From the NCBI RefSeq assembly GCF_035506375.1, contig NZ_DATJPM010000062.1:1-28252 (forward strand): 28,252 nucleotides of DNA. The letters are read 5' to 3'. Source of the stretch: Methanocella sp. (GTDB lineage Archaea; Halobacteriota; Methanocellia; Methanocellales; Methanocellaceae). Numbering within the stretch: the stretch's first letter is position 1; each line of letters opens with the position of its first letter. The translations under genes were made by a program, and so were the position numbers. The notes below the pieces were generated by a model. That model was not told where the DNA came from. It saw nothing but the letters and a program-made list of their open reading frames with translations, and ran no database searches. Of this stretch, positions 6,989 through 15,183 are shown piece after piece.

Positions 6989-7881
6989 ATACCGTAACCC
7001 CCCAGTAGGTTATATCCGGGAAAGATGACGAGCTCATACACGAGGAACGTTAGTAAAAGAAGTAAAGCGGCGTCCCGGGCGCCTCCATATATGCTGGCAT
7101 CGCGCATCTCCCCGATGGTGAGCCCGGTGCACAGGGCTACGGAGACGGATAAAACGTAATATGGCATGACCGAGTCCCGGGTAACGACGCCCTCCACGCC
7201 CGACGCAAGCCTCATTTCGCTGGAGAGGTGCATGAAGGATGTGAGGCAGAGCATGGTGACCGCTAAAAAAATAACGGCCGTGAAATAGATGACGAATATC
7301 GATGAGGAGATCCCCGACTGCCGCTCTTTTTTCAGCGACCCGGAAAGCCTTCCATCGGAGGCGACGGCCTTCAAAATGCTCTCCAGGCTGGAGCTTGTGG
7401 TGAGCGCTTCTACGATGACCGATACGGACCGGTCGATATAGCTGTTCTTTGCCCTGGAGGCCATGGCGCGGAGCGCGAAGGCGATATCGTAGCCTTCCTC
7501 TTCCACCTCGGACAGCATGCGGCATACCTCGTCGGAGATAATGCCGTACTCGTGCCGGGATACCCGCTTGAGCGCCTTCACGATCGAGCCGCTGGCCTTT
7601 ACCTGCTCGGACAGGTCGTAGAAGAATTCCGGGGCCTTGGACTCCACATCCGAATCGTAGACGGCCACGGTCCTGTGTGCGTACGCTACCGGGATCAGCG
7701 AGACCAGGAGGCCGGCGAACAGCCCCATGTCTATGCCGGACGTGAGCGCGAACACGATACATCCGATAGCCATGCCGCCTGCCGCGGAAGCGGCGGTCAC
7801 GGCAGGAAGACCGATCGATTTTACCAGCAAACGGGCATCCGATATATCGATCGTACCATGCTGGATGACGTTAAGCTGCAT
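6985..7881 (-). CDS. Type II secretion F-domain membrane protein (TadC-like platform)
   Basis: Inner-membrane platform protein of 298 residues, expected to couple the ATPase to pilus growth. TM helices lie at about 27-70 (two), 195-217, 240-258 and 268-293. The central cytoplasmic helical domain (about 80-180) has the F-domain pattern SGSIVKALKRVS and YDIAFALRAMASRA. It is the second F-domain gene in a row, as in Tad systems (TadB plus TadC). It starts 1 nt after the first platform gene stops and overlaps the next gene in an ATGA junction. Confidence 0.85.
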   Translation of the reverse strand: MQLNVIQHGTIDISDARLLVKSIGLPAVTAASAAGGMAIGCIVFALTSGIDMGLFAGLLVSLIPVAYAHRTVAVYDSDVESKAPEFFYDLSEQVKASGSIVKALKRVSRHEYGIISDEVCRMLSEVEEEGYDIAFALRAMASRAKNSYIDRSVSVIVEALTTSSSLESILKAVASDGRLSGSLKKERQSGISSSIFVIYFTAVIFLAVTMLCLTSFMHLSSEMRLASGVEGVVTRDSVMPYYVLSVSVALCTGLTIGEMRDASIYGGARDAALLLLLTFLVYELVIFPGYNLLGGYGI

Positions 7882-7882
7882 A

Positions 7883-8731
7883 TCAGGCCTCCGGGTTCGA
7901 GGCTTTCATCATGCGGATGACGATGAAGCTGCCCAGGGGAACGACGATAAGCGCGTCCAGCCACACGATGGAATCGTTGGCCAGCCATCCAGCCATGTTG
8001 AACACCAGGTTGATGAGCGATATGAAGATCGAGGCGATGCCGACGAGCGACAGGAAGACCGACGACAGCCCCTGCATACTGTCGTTGAACCTTCTCACGT
8101 CCATGCGCTTTCTCTCGGTATAGGCCTCGTACTTGCCCCGGAGGTATCCTTTCAGGCTGCCGCCGCTGCCATAGACCTCGGCGAGGCCGATGAGCAGCTC
8201 CTGCCAGGACAAGGAGGGCGACGTGGCCTGAGCCTGTCTCAGGGCTGACACTATGTCCATGCCGTCTTCCTCTACGAGCGACAGGATATAGGCCGCCTCG
8301 AGCGCGACATCCCTGCCATAGACGCCGCCCAGGTTCGATATGTTCTCGAACATGTTCTTCAGGGGGACGTTCGACTCTGCCATGGTCAGCATGAACCCTG
8401 CGGCGTGGACGATGTTCGCGTCGATGAGGGAGCCCCGGTAATCCCTGGCCGACCTGACCGAGTAAGCGCGGACATTGTACGCGAGCAGCGCTGCACCTAT
8501 AAAAATGAATGGAATGAGAATTAATGTAATAATGTCGAAAGCGATGCCCATGACAAATAGCAATATAAGGTATCCGGCGGCGGCCAGTACAGCTGAAGAC
8601 AGCGATATGAGCAAGGTCCCGTACATCCATTCCTCGAAATCACTCTCCGCCCTGCACTTCTCGTAGTTTGACCGCGATACTTTTGCCCGTAGAGCCATGG
8701 GACGGGATATCTTCTCGAATGGCTCAATCAT
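7883..8731 (-). CDS. Type II secretion F-domain membrane protein (TadB-like platform)
   Basis: Platform protein of 282 residues with two N-terminal TM helices (about 39-87) and hydrophobic segments at 219-250 and 258-276. The cytoplasmic F domain between them contains ESNVPLKNMFENIS, a DGMDIVSALRQA helix and the GSGGSLKGYLRGKYEAYTE segment typical of archaeal homologues. Its ATG overlaps the end of the ATPase gene by 8 nt. With the next gene it makes a two-protein membrane base for the ATPase. Confidence 0.85.
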   Translation of the reverse strand: MIEPFEKISRPMALRAKVSRSNYEKCRAESDFEEWMYGTLLISLSSAVLAAAGYLILLFVMGIAFDIITLILIPFIFIGAALLAYNVRAYSVRSARDYRGSLIDANIVHAAGFMLTMAESNVPLKNMFENISNLGGVYGRDVALEAAYILSLVEEDGMDIVSALRQAQATSPSLSWQELLIGLAEVYGSGGSLKGYLRGKYEAYTERKRMDVRRFNDSMQGLSSVFLSLVGIASIFISLINLVFNMAGWLANDSIVWLDALIVVPLGSFIVIRMMKASNPEA

Positions 8732-10367
8732 AGGCGTAATCCCCCAGCGTTATGTCGCCATCGAAGGCCGGGTGCGCCAAAATGAACCTGAGCAGGCCCT
8801 TCCGGTCCCGGTGGTATGACTCGACGATCTTTTTGATGCGCGCCTCGTCGACGACGCTGTTTTCGCCGATCCATCGCAACACGGCCGCCCGCGAGCTCAG
8901 CTCCTCGATGAGCCGGCCGTCGTCCCAGCCCCTGTCGCCGCGAATGTTTTCCAGCACTGCTGATTGCCCCTCCCTCATTGAGATACGGTCACTGGCCGGG
9001 TCCCATTCAAAGAGCTCGTTGATCTTTAGCGTGCTGTCCTCGCCGACTCCTGTGATCTCGCTGATCGAGCGGCAACGCCGTACCTTGATGTCGACGGGCC
9101 CGGACTGGACGTTTACCATAGCGAGGTTGACGCACAAGGAGAGGCTGGCGGCTGTATGGGGAGGTATATTGAAAGGGGCGTTCAGGACGCGGTTGAAGAA
9201 GCTCGCCGCGGAGTCCGCGTGGAAGGTCATGAGCACCGTGTGGCCGGAGTTGATGCCGTGTATCGCGGCCCGGGCGCCTTCCGGCGTCCGGACCTCGCCC
9301 ACGATGACGTATTCGGGCCGCTGGCGAAAAGCGGCTAATAGCAGGTCGAACTCGGTGATTGGCGCTTCGCCGGCCTCCCGCACGACGAGGGGCGTCCAGT
9401 TCTGCGATGACAGCCTCACTTCCCGGGTATCCTCGATGGTGACGACCTTGTGCTTATCGGTGATGAAGCCGCTGACCGCGTTGAGCGCGGCCGTCTTACC
9501 CGAGGCCGTGCCACCGATGAACGCCATGCTGCACCGGTTCTCCATGGCCAGCCACAGGAATGCCAGCGACTCGGGCGAAAAGGTGCGCTGCCTCAGCAGC
9601 TCGGCCGCCCTCCTGGTCCGGTTAGCCACACGGATGGAGAACGTCGAGCCGTTGGAGCTGACTTCCCTGTATATGGTGCCATTGAGCCTGGACCCGTCCG
9701 GCAGCGATACGTCCTGGATGGGGTGGGCGGCGCTGATGGACTTTCCGCCTTTCTGCACCAGATAGAGGATAAAGTCGTCCAGCTCCTCTTCTGTATTGAA
9801 AGTGATGCCCGTGGGGATAGACTCGTACTCGGGCATATAAACGTAGACGGGGCTTCCGTAGCCGTTGCAGCTCACGTCCTCCACGTTCTCGTCCCGGAGC
9901 AGGGCGTCGATCTTCTTATAGCCCCAGAAATCGCGCTCGATGAAGTACCGCATTTTATCTTTTAGAGAGGCGGGCACGCTTCTTTCCATGCATAAGCGCT
10001 CGAACTTCTGGCGGATACGCTTCCGGCCCCCGGATTTCTTCATTGCCTCGAGTTCCCCGCGGGGCTTTTTATGCAGCTCGGCAACGATAGCGTCATGTAC
10101 TTTACATTCGTCGCAGTTCATCGTGGGCTCGATCAGGTCATACCGGCATTTTCCCGACATGGCGTCCCAGAGGATCTGTACACTGCAATGGCTGTCGATC
10201 CTGTAGCTTTTAACCACTTCCACGCCGCCGGAGCGCTCAACAGGCCGGGGTTCCTCATCTTTCGGGGCGGGCGGCTCAGCCGCAGTGCCCTTTACATTAC
10301 CGGCCTTGAGGCTTTTTCTCGGCCCGTCATCGTCCACGCTCAATAGTGCATCCCGCGCAAGGCTCAT
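8724..10367 (-). CDS. Type II/IV secretion system ATPase (TadA/VirB11-like pilus motor)
   Basis: Hexameric motor ATPase of 547 residues that drives pilus assembly. Walker A GGTASGKT is at 285-292, the Asp box EDTRE at about 312-316, Walker B YVIVGEVR at 353-360 with catalytic Glu 358, and the His box GHTVLMTFHA at 375-384. The ~50-residue N-terminus is charged and probably disordered. A region with Cys 61, 74, 85 and 88 (ending CDEC) may bind a metal, which is not general for this family. I use the ATG at 10367 (GGTG site 6 nt upstream); a GTG three codons earlier is possible. It heads the operon of two platform proteins and five pilin-like proteins. Confidence 0.92.
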   Translation of the reverse strand: MSLARDALLSVDDDGPRKSLKAGNVKGTAAEPPAPKDEEPRPVERSGGVEVVKSYRIDSHCSVQILWDAMSGKCRYDLIEPTMNCDECKVHDAIVAELHKKPRGELEAMKKSGGRKRIRQKFERLCMERSVPASLKDKMRYFIERDFWGYKKIDALLRDENVEDVSCNGYGSPVYVYMPEYESIPTGITFNTEEELDDFILYLVQKGGKSISAAHPIQDVSLPDGSRLNGTIYREVSSNGSTFSIRVANRTRRAAELLRQRTFSPESLAFLWLAMENRCSMAFIGGTASGKTAALNAVSGFITDKHKVVTIEDTREVRLSSQNWTPLVVREAGEAPITEFDLLLAAFRQRPEYVIVGEVRTPEGARAAIHGINSGHTVLMTFHADSAASFFNRVLNAPFNIPPHTAASLSLCVNLAMVNVQSGPVDIKVRRCRSISEITGVGEDSTLKINELFEWDPASDRISMREGQSAVLENIRGDRGWDDGRLIEELSSRAAVLRWIGENSVVDEARIKKIVESYHRDRKGLLRFILAHPAFDGDITLGDYAYD

Positions 10368-10380
10368 CGTTAACACCGAT

Positions 10381-10462
10381 AATTAATTTCTTATAATTGT
10401 AAATAAGTAATACGCATATTATTTATAATTTGTTGTAACTAATGTGATTGAGGAATTAGCAT
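10381..10462. promoter_or_regulatory. AT-rich divergent promoter region
   Basis: This strongly AT-rich stretch separates the pilus ATPase (minus) from the 10463 gene (plus). On the plus strand TTTATAAT at 10422-10429 is a good TATA box, giving a start near 10452, and GAGG at 10450-10453 lies 9 nt before the ATG. On the minus strand several A/T blocks (10392-10410) could serve the pilus operon, but no single best box stands out. Confidence 0.4.
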
Positions 10463-11002
10463 ATGGCTGACGACCTTAATTCGTGGCATAACACTCTGGA
10501 AAAGGGCATCACGGGTTTATTCCCGGGCGTAGAAAAGGTTGTCGTATCATCGGGAGGGCGCAGTTATCCTGAAGACTCCGGCCTGCAATGGCTCATCGCA
10601 TGCATGGGAAGCCTGAAGGCCAGCGAAGTCCTTATTGAGGACGGCTGGGGAAAGCTGCTGGTGGTCAAGTACGAGTACGGCGACATGGCCGTCGCTGCAT
10701 TCTACAGGGATGGCATTGCTCCGGGGGACCTTTCCCGCCTTATCGGGCTCATGTTCGCCGGCCGCGGGCAGCGAAACTGTATCCGGCCGTATATTCCGGC
10801 CTCGGACGTGGAGCGCCTTGCCGGTCGCTGGAGGCGGGCCATCGCCCTTATTTTCGGGGAAAAATTCGCGTCGCTCCTTGTCGATAAAGCGCTGGGGGAA
10901 GGGAACAGGGAAGCAATGACACCTGGCGACCTGGAGGCCGCGAGAGCCTTCATCTCCTCGGCGCTCGGCGACTGCCTGGCGTTAGACAAAGTTAATAAAT
11001 GA
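10463..11002 (+). CDS. Uncharacterised soluble protein divergent from the pilus operon
   Basis: Soluble 179-residue protein without TM segments or a signal peptide. The first ~90 residues alternate strands and helices (VEKVVVSSGG, KLLVVKYEYGDMAVAAFYRD), which loosely recalls the roadblock/LC7 fold of small regulatory proteins. The last ~75 residues are helical (FGEKFASLLVDKAL). No catalytic motif is visible. It shares an upstream region with the pilus ATPase gene, so it may regulate or service the pilus; that is a context-only guess. Confidence 0.65.
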   Translation: MADDLNSWHNTLEKGITGLFPGVEKVVVSSGGRSYPEDSGLQWLIACMGSLKASEVLIEDGWGKLLVVKYEYGDMAVAAFYRDGIAPGDLSRLIGLMFAGRGQRNCIRPYIPASDVERLAGRWRRAIALIFGEKFASLLVDKALGEGNREAMTPGDLEAARAFISSALGDCLALDKVNK

Positions 11003-11034
11003 AGCGCGTCTTTTAAGGCATGTCAGGCACCCAT

Positions 11035-11096
11035 ACGACAAACCTTATGGCTTCTCCTGCGTACGATAAACCTTATCGTACTTCACAGCTTTATAA
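11035..11096 (+). promoter_or_regulatory. mptA promoter with direct repeat and palindrome
   Basis: A 14-nt word ACGA(C/T)AAACCTTAT occurs at 11035-11048 and 11063-11076, 28 bp apart start to start with one mismatch. The second copy is embedded in a perfect inverted repeat, GTACGATAA (11061-11069) and TTATCGTAC (11073-11081), separated by 3 nt. A TATA box TTTATAA follows at 11090-11096, 18 nt before the mptA ATG, so the mRNA should be leaderless or nearly so. The position just upstream of the TATA box suits an activator site or BRE-linked control. No protein is assigned. Confidence 0.5.
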
Positions 11097-11113
11097 CAAC
11101 ATCCCATAGGTGA

Positions 11114-12130
11114 ATGTTCTTGATATTACCCGACGTGCAAGCCGGCAACCCCGACGTCAGGATCAGCTTAACGAAGGTGGGCGTCACCGAAGTCAAGAAG
11201 ATGGTGGAGATCGCCCGCGGCTCGAAGAGGCCCATCATCCTGATACCCACGTTCGACATTTTCGTGGACCTTCCCTCCAACCGTAAGGGCGCAAACCTCT
11301 CCCGGAATCTCGAGGTCATCGACAAGGTCCTGGAAGACGCCATAAAGGAGCCCGTCTACGCGATAGAAGATTTATGCGTCGACGTGTCCAGGGAACTCCT
11401 GGCCAAGCACGAGTACTCGTCCCGTGCCGAAGTGAGCATGCAGGGAGAGTACATGATGAAGCGCCGCTCGCCTGTGACGAACATGGAGTGCCAGGAAGTC
11501 TACGACATCTGCGCCGACGCCGTGGCAGTCCGGGGTGGCCTCATCAGCAAGGGCATCGGGGCCCGGGTCATCGCCATGACGGCGTGCCCCTGCGCGCAGG
11601 ACATCATGAAGGCCGAGGCCGAGCATAAGCTGCGGAAGCTCGGGGTAAAACAAAGCCAGATCGAGGAATTTTTAGATGATATGCCCATGCCCACGCACAA
11701 CCAGCGCGGCATCGGCTCCATAAAGATAGAATTCGCCGACCACCGGGACGGCGAGAATAAGCGTATCTCCATCGAGTCCATTATAGACATCATAGAGCAG
11801 TCCATGAGCTGCCGGATGTTTGAGCTACTGAAGCGCCAGGACGAGGAGTATGTAGTCCGGACCGCCCACCAGAACCCGAAGTTCGTGGAGGACTGCGTCA
11901 GGGCCATGGCCAAAAACCTCGTGCAAAGGTTCCCGGACCTTAGCGACGACACGGCAATAACCATCAAGCAGGTCAACGAGGAGAGCATACACCGCCACAA
12001 CGCCTTCGCCGAGAGGTACGCCACCTTCGGCGAGCTTAAGAAAGAAGTGAACGGCAAGGCGACCGTTAAGGCGAAGGAAGCCTCGAAGCCCGTCGTGTCA
12101 AAGGTCGGGCGGAAGAAGGCAATGACTTAG
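11114..12130 (+). CDS. mptA: GTP cyclohydrolase IV, methanopterin pathway
   Basis: Fe(II)-dependent GTP cyclohydrolase (FolE2/COG1469 family) that makes 7,8-dihydroneopterin 2',3'-cyclic phosphate, the first step of tetrahydromethanopterin synthesis. The N-terminus LPDVQAGNPDVRISLTKVG is the archaeal MptA signature. The metal-site region MTACPCAQDIM has Cys at 158 and 160, and MPTHNQRG has His195-Asn196. The 338 residues exceed typical length by a Lys-rich C-terminal tail of ~25 residues. ATG at 11114 is used; a TTG two codons later, with GGTGA 6 nt before it, is also possible. The gene is solitary, with its own promoter. Confidence 0.95.
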   Translation: MFLILPDVQAGNPDVRISLTKVGVTEVKKMVEIARGSKRPIILIPTFDIFVDLPSNRKGANLSRNLEVIDKVLEDAIKEPVYAIEDLCVDVSRELLAKHEYSSRAEVSMQGEYMMKRRSPVTNMECQEVYDICADAVAVRGGLISKGIGARVIAMTACPCAQDIMKAEAEHKLRKLGVKQSQIEEFLDDMPMPTHNQRGIGSIKIEFADHRDGENKRISIESIIDIIEQSMSCRMFELLKRQDEEYVVRTAHQNPKFVEDCVRAMAKNLVQRFPDLSDDTAITIKQVNEESIHRHNAFAERYATFGELKKEVNGKATVKAKEASKPVVSKVGRKKAMT

Positions 12131-12186
12131 CCTTTTTACCGCTACAATTTTAAGTGTGGCTGAAAAGTCTTGAGCGTTCTTATTGG

Positions 12187-13503
12187 CTATAGCAGCCGTA
12201 TAGAGGCGAGCAGGGCCGTGATGGCGTGATAGCCGTTGCCGATGCCTGACTGCAGAAGCGTCACGGGGTCGGTTATGTGGAAATAGTATACCAGGATGGC
12301 CGCGCCCAGGATAGTGCCCAGCATGCTGCCGACGTTGGCCACGGCGGCTACGGCGATGGCCTTAAACAGCTTATTATTGAACATGCCCTTGAGCGTCTCG
12401 ACGACCCCTGCCTCTTCGTCTCCGCTGCCCAGCAGCGTATTCAGGTCCTCCATGGTGGGCGGATACTGGGATGCCTCGACGACGCCGGCCAGCCAGCCGA
12501 TGGCTAGCACGGGGTTGAGGAACGCGTACCAGGCGAGAGCGAAGGCCGTCGCGATCGATTTCCAGTGGCCCCCGACGGCCGCCACGAACAGGGCCGATAG
12601 CATGCCCTGGACGATAAAGAGCACGACGAGCGCCACGAATAGCTGTTGCAGTGGAATGCCCGAAAGAATTAGCAATACGAATATCAGTATAATGGAGAGC
12701 ACGATCAGCGCGCTGAAGATCTTCAGCCAGGGTATGTGCCGCTTCTTCGGCACGGTAGAGATGGCCTCGATGGAGGGGATCGTCTCCGGGTGCTCAAGGT
12801 ACTTATGGATACCTTCACGGTGCCCCGCCCCCACGACGCCGAGCACGCGCTTCGTCTTCGCGATCTCGAGCAGATTATGGGCCAGGTACGCGTCCCGCTC
12901 GTCAACCAGGACTTCGGCGACGGTGGGCGTGTATTCCCTGAGCTCCTCGATGAGGCTGGAGACCACGTCCTCCTGGGTGATCTTGTCGATGTCGATGTCC
13001 TTCGTGCCGATGCCCAGCGAGGCCAGGATGAGCGAGTAGCCCATCCGTAACTTTTCGAGGAGAGACATCTTCGCCCAGAAGCGGGCGAGCGTGATGCCCA
13101 GGTCACGGTCGATGAGCGCTATGCTCAGGTGGCGGGCGTTGGCGGCGTCGATGGCGGCCAGCATCTCCGAGCCGGGCTTCACGCCCATTTCGGCGCCGAC
13201 CTTGCGCTGGACGAAGGCCAGCATGGTCTGGATCAAAAAGATCGCCAGGTTGTTGCCCTTGAGGAGCTCTTTTATGGGTATCTCCTTGTTCTCCTGGTTA
13301 CCCTCCTTCAGCGAGCGGTAGCGGCGGGCGTCGAGCTCGATCGCGACGACGTCGGGCTTATAGGCCTCGATGGCCTCCTCGACCTCCTTAACGCTTTTTT
13401 CCGACACGTGGGCCGTGCCTACGAGCATGATGTTATCCAGAGGATTCTGAGAAACGCGTATTTCAGCCTGTGTGTCCGCCTGTCCTTCGATCAACTTTTT
13501 CAC
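12187..13503 (-). CDS. TraB/PrgY-family membrane protein
   Basis: TraB family protein of 438 residues, related to the enterococcal pheromone-shutdown proteins and to the Tiki/GumN superfamily; the archaeal role is unknown. The N-terminal domain has GTAHVS (29-34) and AIELD (54-58), the two conserved acidic/His motifs of the fold, and VVGAGHREGI further on. From about residue 265 there is a block of several TM helices. The GTG start at 13503 is the only suitable start near the frame's 5' end. It is a single gene convergent with mptA; the T-rich run after the mptA stop (12131-12137) probably helps termination between them. Confidence 0.88.
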   Translation of the reverse strand: MKKLIEGQADTQAEIRVSQNPLDNIMLVGTAHVSEKSVKEVEEAIEAYKPDVVAIELDARRYRSLKEGNQENKEIPIKELLKGNNLAIFLIQTMLAFVQRKVGAEMGVKPGSEMLAAIDAANARHLSIALIDRDLGITLARFWAKMSLLEKLRMGYSLILASLGIGTKDIDIDKITQEDVVSSLIEELREYTPTVAEVLVDERDAYLAHNLLEIAKTKRVLGVVGAGHREGIHKYLEHPETIPSIEAISTVPKKRHIPWLKIFSALIVLSIILIFVLLILSGIPLQQLFVALVVLFIVQGMLSALFVAAVGGHWKSIATAFALAWYAFLNPVLAIGWLAGVVEASQYPPTMEDLNTLLGSGDEEAGVVETLKGMFNNKLFKAIAVAAVANVGSMLGTILGAAILVYYFHITDPVTLLQSGIGNGYHAITALLASIRLL

Positions 13504-13559
13504 GACCGGTACTGTAAAGAGTTTTAATGATTATCAATTTTATTGTTAATTTTTTATAT

Positions 13560-14687
13560 TTAAGCGTTGGGTAAGTTTACTCCGGCCCGGGCCACTTCAT
13601 AGAGCTCCAGGGCCTTGAGCATGTCCGTCCTCGAGACGATGCCCGCGATGCGGTCTCCTTCCATCACTACGAGACGCCCGATCTTGTTAGTCGACAGCTT
13701 TTGAAGCGCCGTGAACGCATCATCATCGGGTTTCAGCGTTATAACGTTTCTGGTCATGATGTCGCGGACCGGCGTCGTCGCCCGGGCATCCACGGGCACA
13801 TGGGACACGTCCGTAAGCGTCACGATGCCGACCATTTTGCCCGCGTCCACGACTGGATAGCCGAGGTGCTTGAGCTTGAACATCGTGTCGATGGCCTGCG
13901 AAGCTGTGGCGTTCGCGTCCATGGTGTGCACGTCCGCCGTCATGATGTCCTTTACTTTTATTCCCTCCAGCGTCATGGACGTCGTCGTCGCCTGCTCCTC
14001 CTCGCCCGCCGCCATGTAAATAAACAGGGCGATGACGATGAACCACAGGCCGCCGAACGCCCAGGTCAGGATGCCGATGAGCGCCAGGATATAGGCGAAC
14101 AGCTTGCCGATGCTGACGGCGATGCGGGTGGCCCGGATGTAAGGCATCCTCTCCGCCAGGAATCCACGCAGGACCCTGCCGCCGTCCATGGGGAAGGCCG
14201 GCAGGATGTTGAATACGCCGAGGGCGATGTTCATGTATGCCAGGAGGGCAATCATCGTGCCCGCGTATGAGCCCGGATTCTGCATTCCCGGCACAAGGAA
14301 GTATATGGCCGCGAAGACCACGCCGAGCACGACGCTGATCGCCGGCCCGGCGAAGGCCATGAGCATCTCGACCGCGGGATTCCTCGGTATGTCCTCCATC
14401 TCCGAGACTCCGCCGAACAGGAAGAGCGTGATGCCCCCGATCTTTATGCCGTTATGCACGGCGACATACGAGTGCGCCAGCTCGTGGATGAGCACGCAGG
14501 CGAAAAGCAGTATCGCCCCCAGCAGGCTCAGGCCTATGCGAAGCCAGAGGTCGGGCACGCCGCTAAAGCCGAGAGGCGCGGGGGAGGTCGCGAACGCGAA
14601 GGCGATAAATGGAAGTATGAGTAAAAATGTTACATGGAGCTTTATGGGAATGCCCATTACGCTCCCGATTTTAAGCGAAGACACCAT
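13560..14687 (-). CDS. Site-2 protease-like M50 metalloprotease with CBS pair
   Basis: Intramembrane zinc protease of 375 residues. The HExxH motif HELAH lies at 68-72 in a TM helix, and the third ligand motif NILPAFPMDGGR at 160-171. About six TM helices fill residues 15-230. Two CBS domains follow (about 245-300 and 308-365), expected to bind an adenine nucleotide and gate the protease. This layout is the common archaeal/bacterial SpoIVFB-like class. The substrate is unknown. It is divergent from the PRC-barrel gene with a ~67-bp shared promoter region. Confidence 0.93.
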   Translation of the reverse strand: MVSSLKIGSVMGIPIKLHVTFLLILPFIAFAFATSPAPLGFSGVPDLWLRIGLSLLGAILLFACVLIHELAHSYVAVHNGIKIGGITLFLFGGVSEMEDIPRNPAVEMLMAFAGPAISVVLGVVFAAIYFLVPGMQNPGSYAGTMIALLAYMNIALGVFNILPAFPMDGGRVLRGFLAERMPYIRATRIAVSIGKLFAYILALIGILTWAFGGLWFIVIALFIYMAAGEEEQATTTSMTLEGIKVKDIMTADVHTMDANATASQAIDTMFKLKHLGYPVVDAGKMVGIVTLTDVSHVPVDARATTPVRDIMTRNVITLKPDDDAFTALQKLSTNKIGRLVVMEGDRIAGIVSRTDMLKALELYEVARAGVNLPNA

Positions 14688-14754
14688 AACGTTTTAATAT
14701 TATCTAACAAAGTATATATCATTATATGGCTATAAGTTGGGGAGAGGATACTTA

Positions 14755-15024
14755 ATGATTGCTGATATAACCTCTTTATTCGACCTGAACGTGTATACTG
14801 ACAAGGGGAAATACGTGGGCAAGGTGCAGGACGTCCAGCTCGAGGCGAACGAGAGGAAGATCTCCGGCCTGGCGCTGGGTAATGTCAACAAGGACCTGTT
14901 CGACGTGGAGACCAAGGGCGTCATCATCCCGTACAGGTGGGTGCTCGCCGCGGGCGACATCGTCATCATAAGGCAGCCGAACGTCAGTCTCGGCGAGAAG
15001 GGCGAAGAAGCCGAAGAGATATAA
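14755..15024 (+). CDS. PRC-barrel domain protein
   Basis: Small protein of 89 residues that is one PRC-barrel: MIADITSLFDLNVYTDKGKY, VGKVQDVQLEANERKISGL, and VIIPYRWVLAAGDIVII. Archaeal PRC-barrel proteins of this size are common and proposed to work in RNA processing or cell division; no catalytic site is visible. The ATG at 14755 is preferred over the in-frame TTG at 14737 because GGAGAGG at 14741-14747 lies 7 nt before it. A TATA element (TATATAT, about 14712-14718) precedes it. The acidic tail KGEEAEEI is probably disordered. Confidence 0.88.
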   Translation: MIADITSLFDLNVYTDKGKYVGKVQDVQLEANERKISGLALGNVNKDLFDVETKGVIIPYRWVLAAGDIVIIRQPNVSLGEKGEEAEEI

Positions 15025-15183
15025 GCTCCTCGACCTCGACCCATTCCTTTTTTAATTGCAATCGTAATTATTCAGCCAGTTAATACCCTTTAAAAATAAT
15101 AAGAATGCACGAATACGATTTCAGCCACGAGGTTACTCTAAGCGGGCCAGAAGCGACACGAATACATTATTAAATATTTTAAA

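Noticed and set aside
8752..9765. A 337-codon plus-strand open frame opposite the pilus ATPase
   Set aside because: The minus-strand frame carries Walker A, Walker B and the His box of a secretion ATPase. The plus frame is Ser/Arg-rich without motifs, as expected for an antisense shadow of GC-rich coding DNA.
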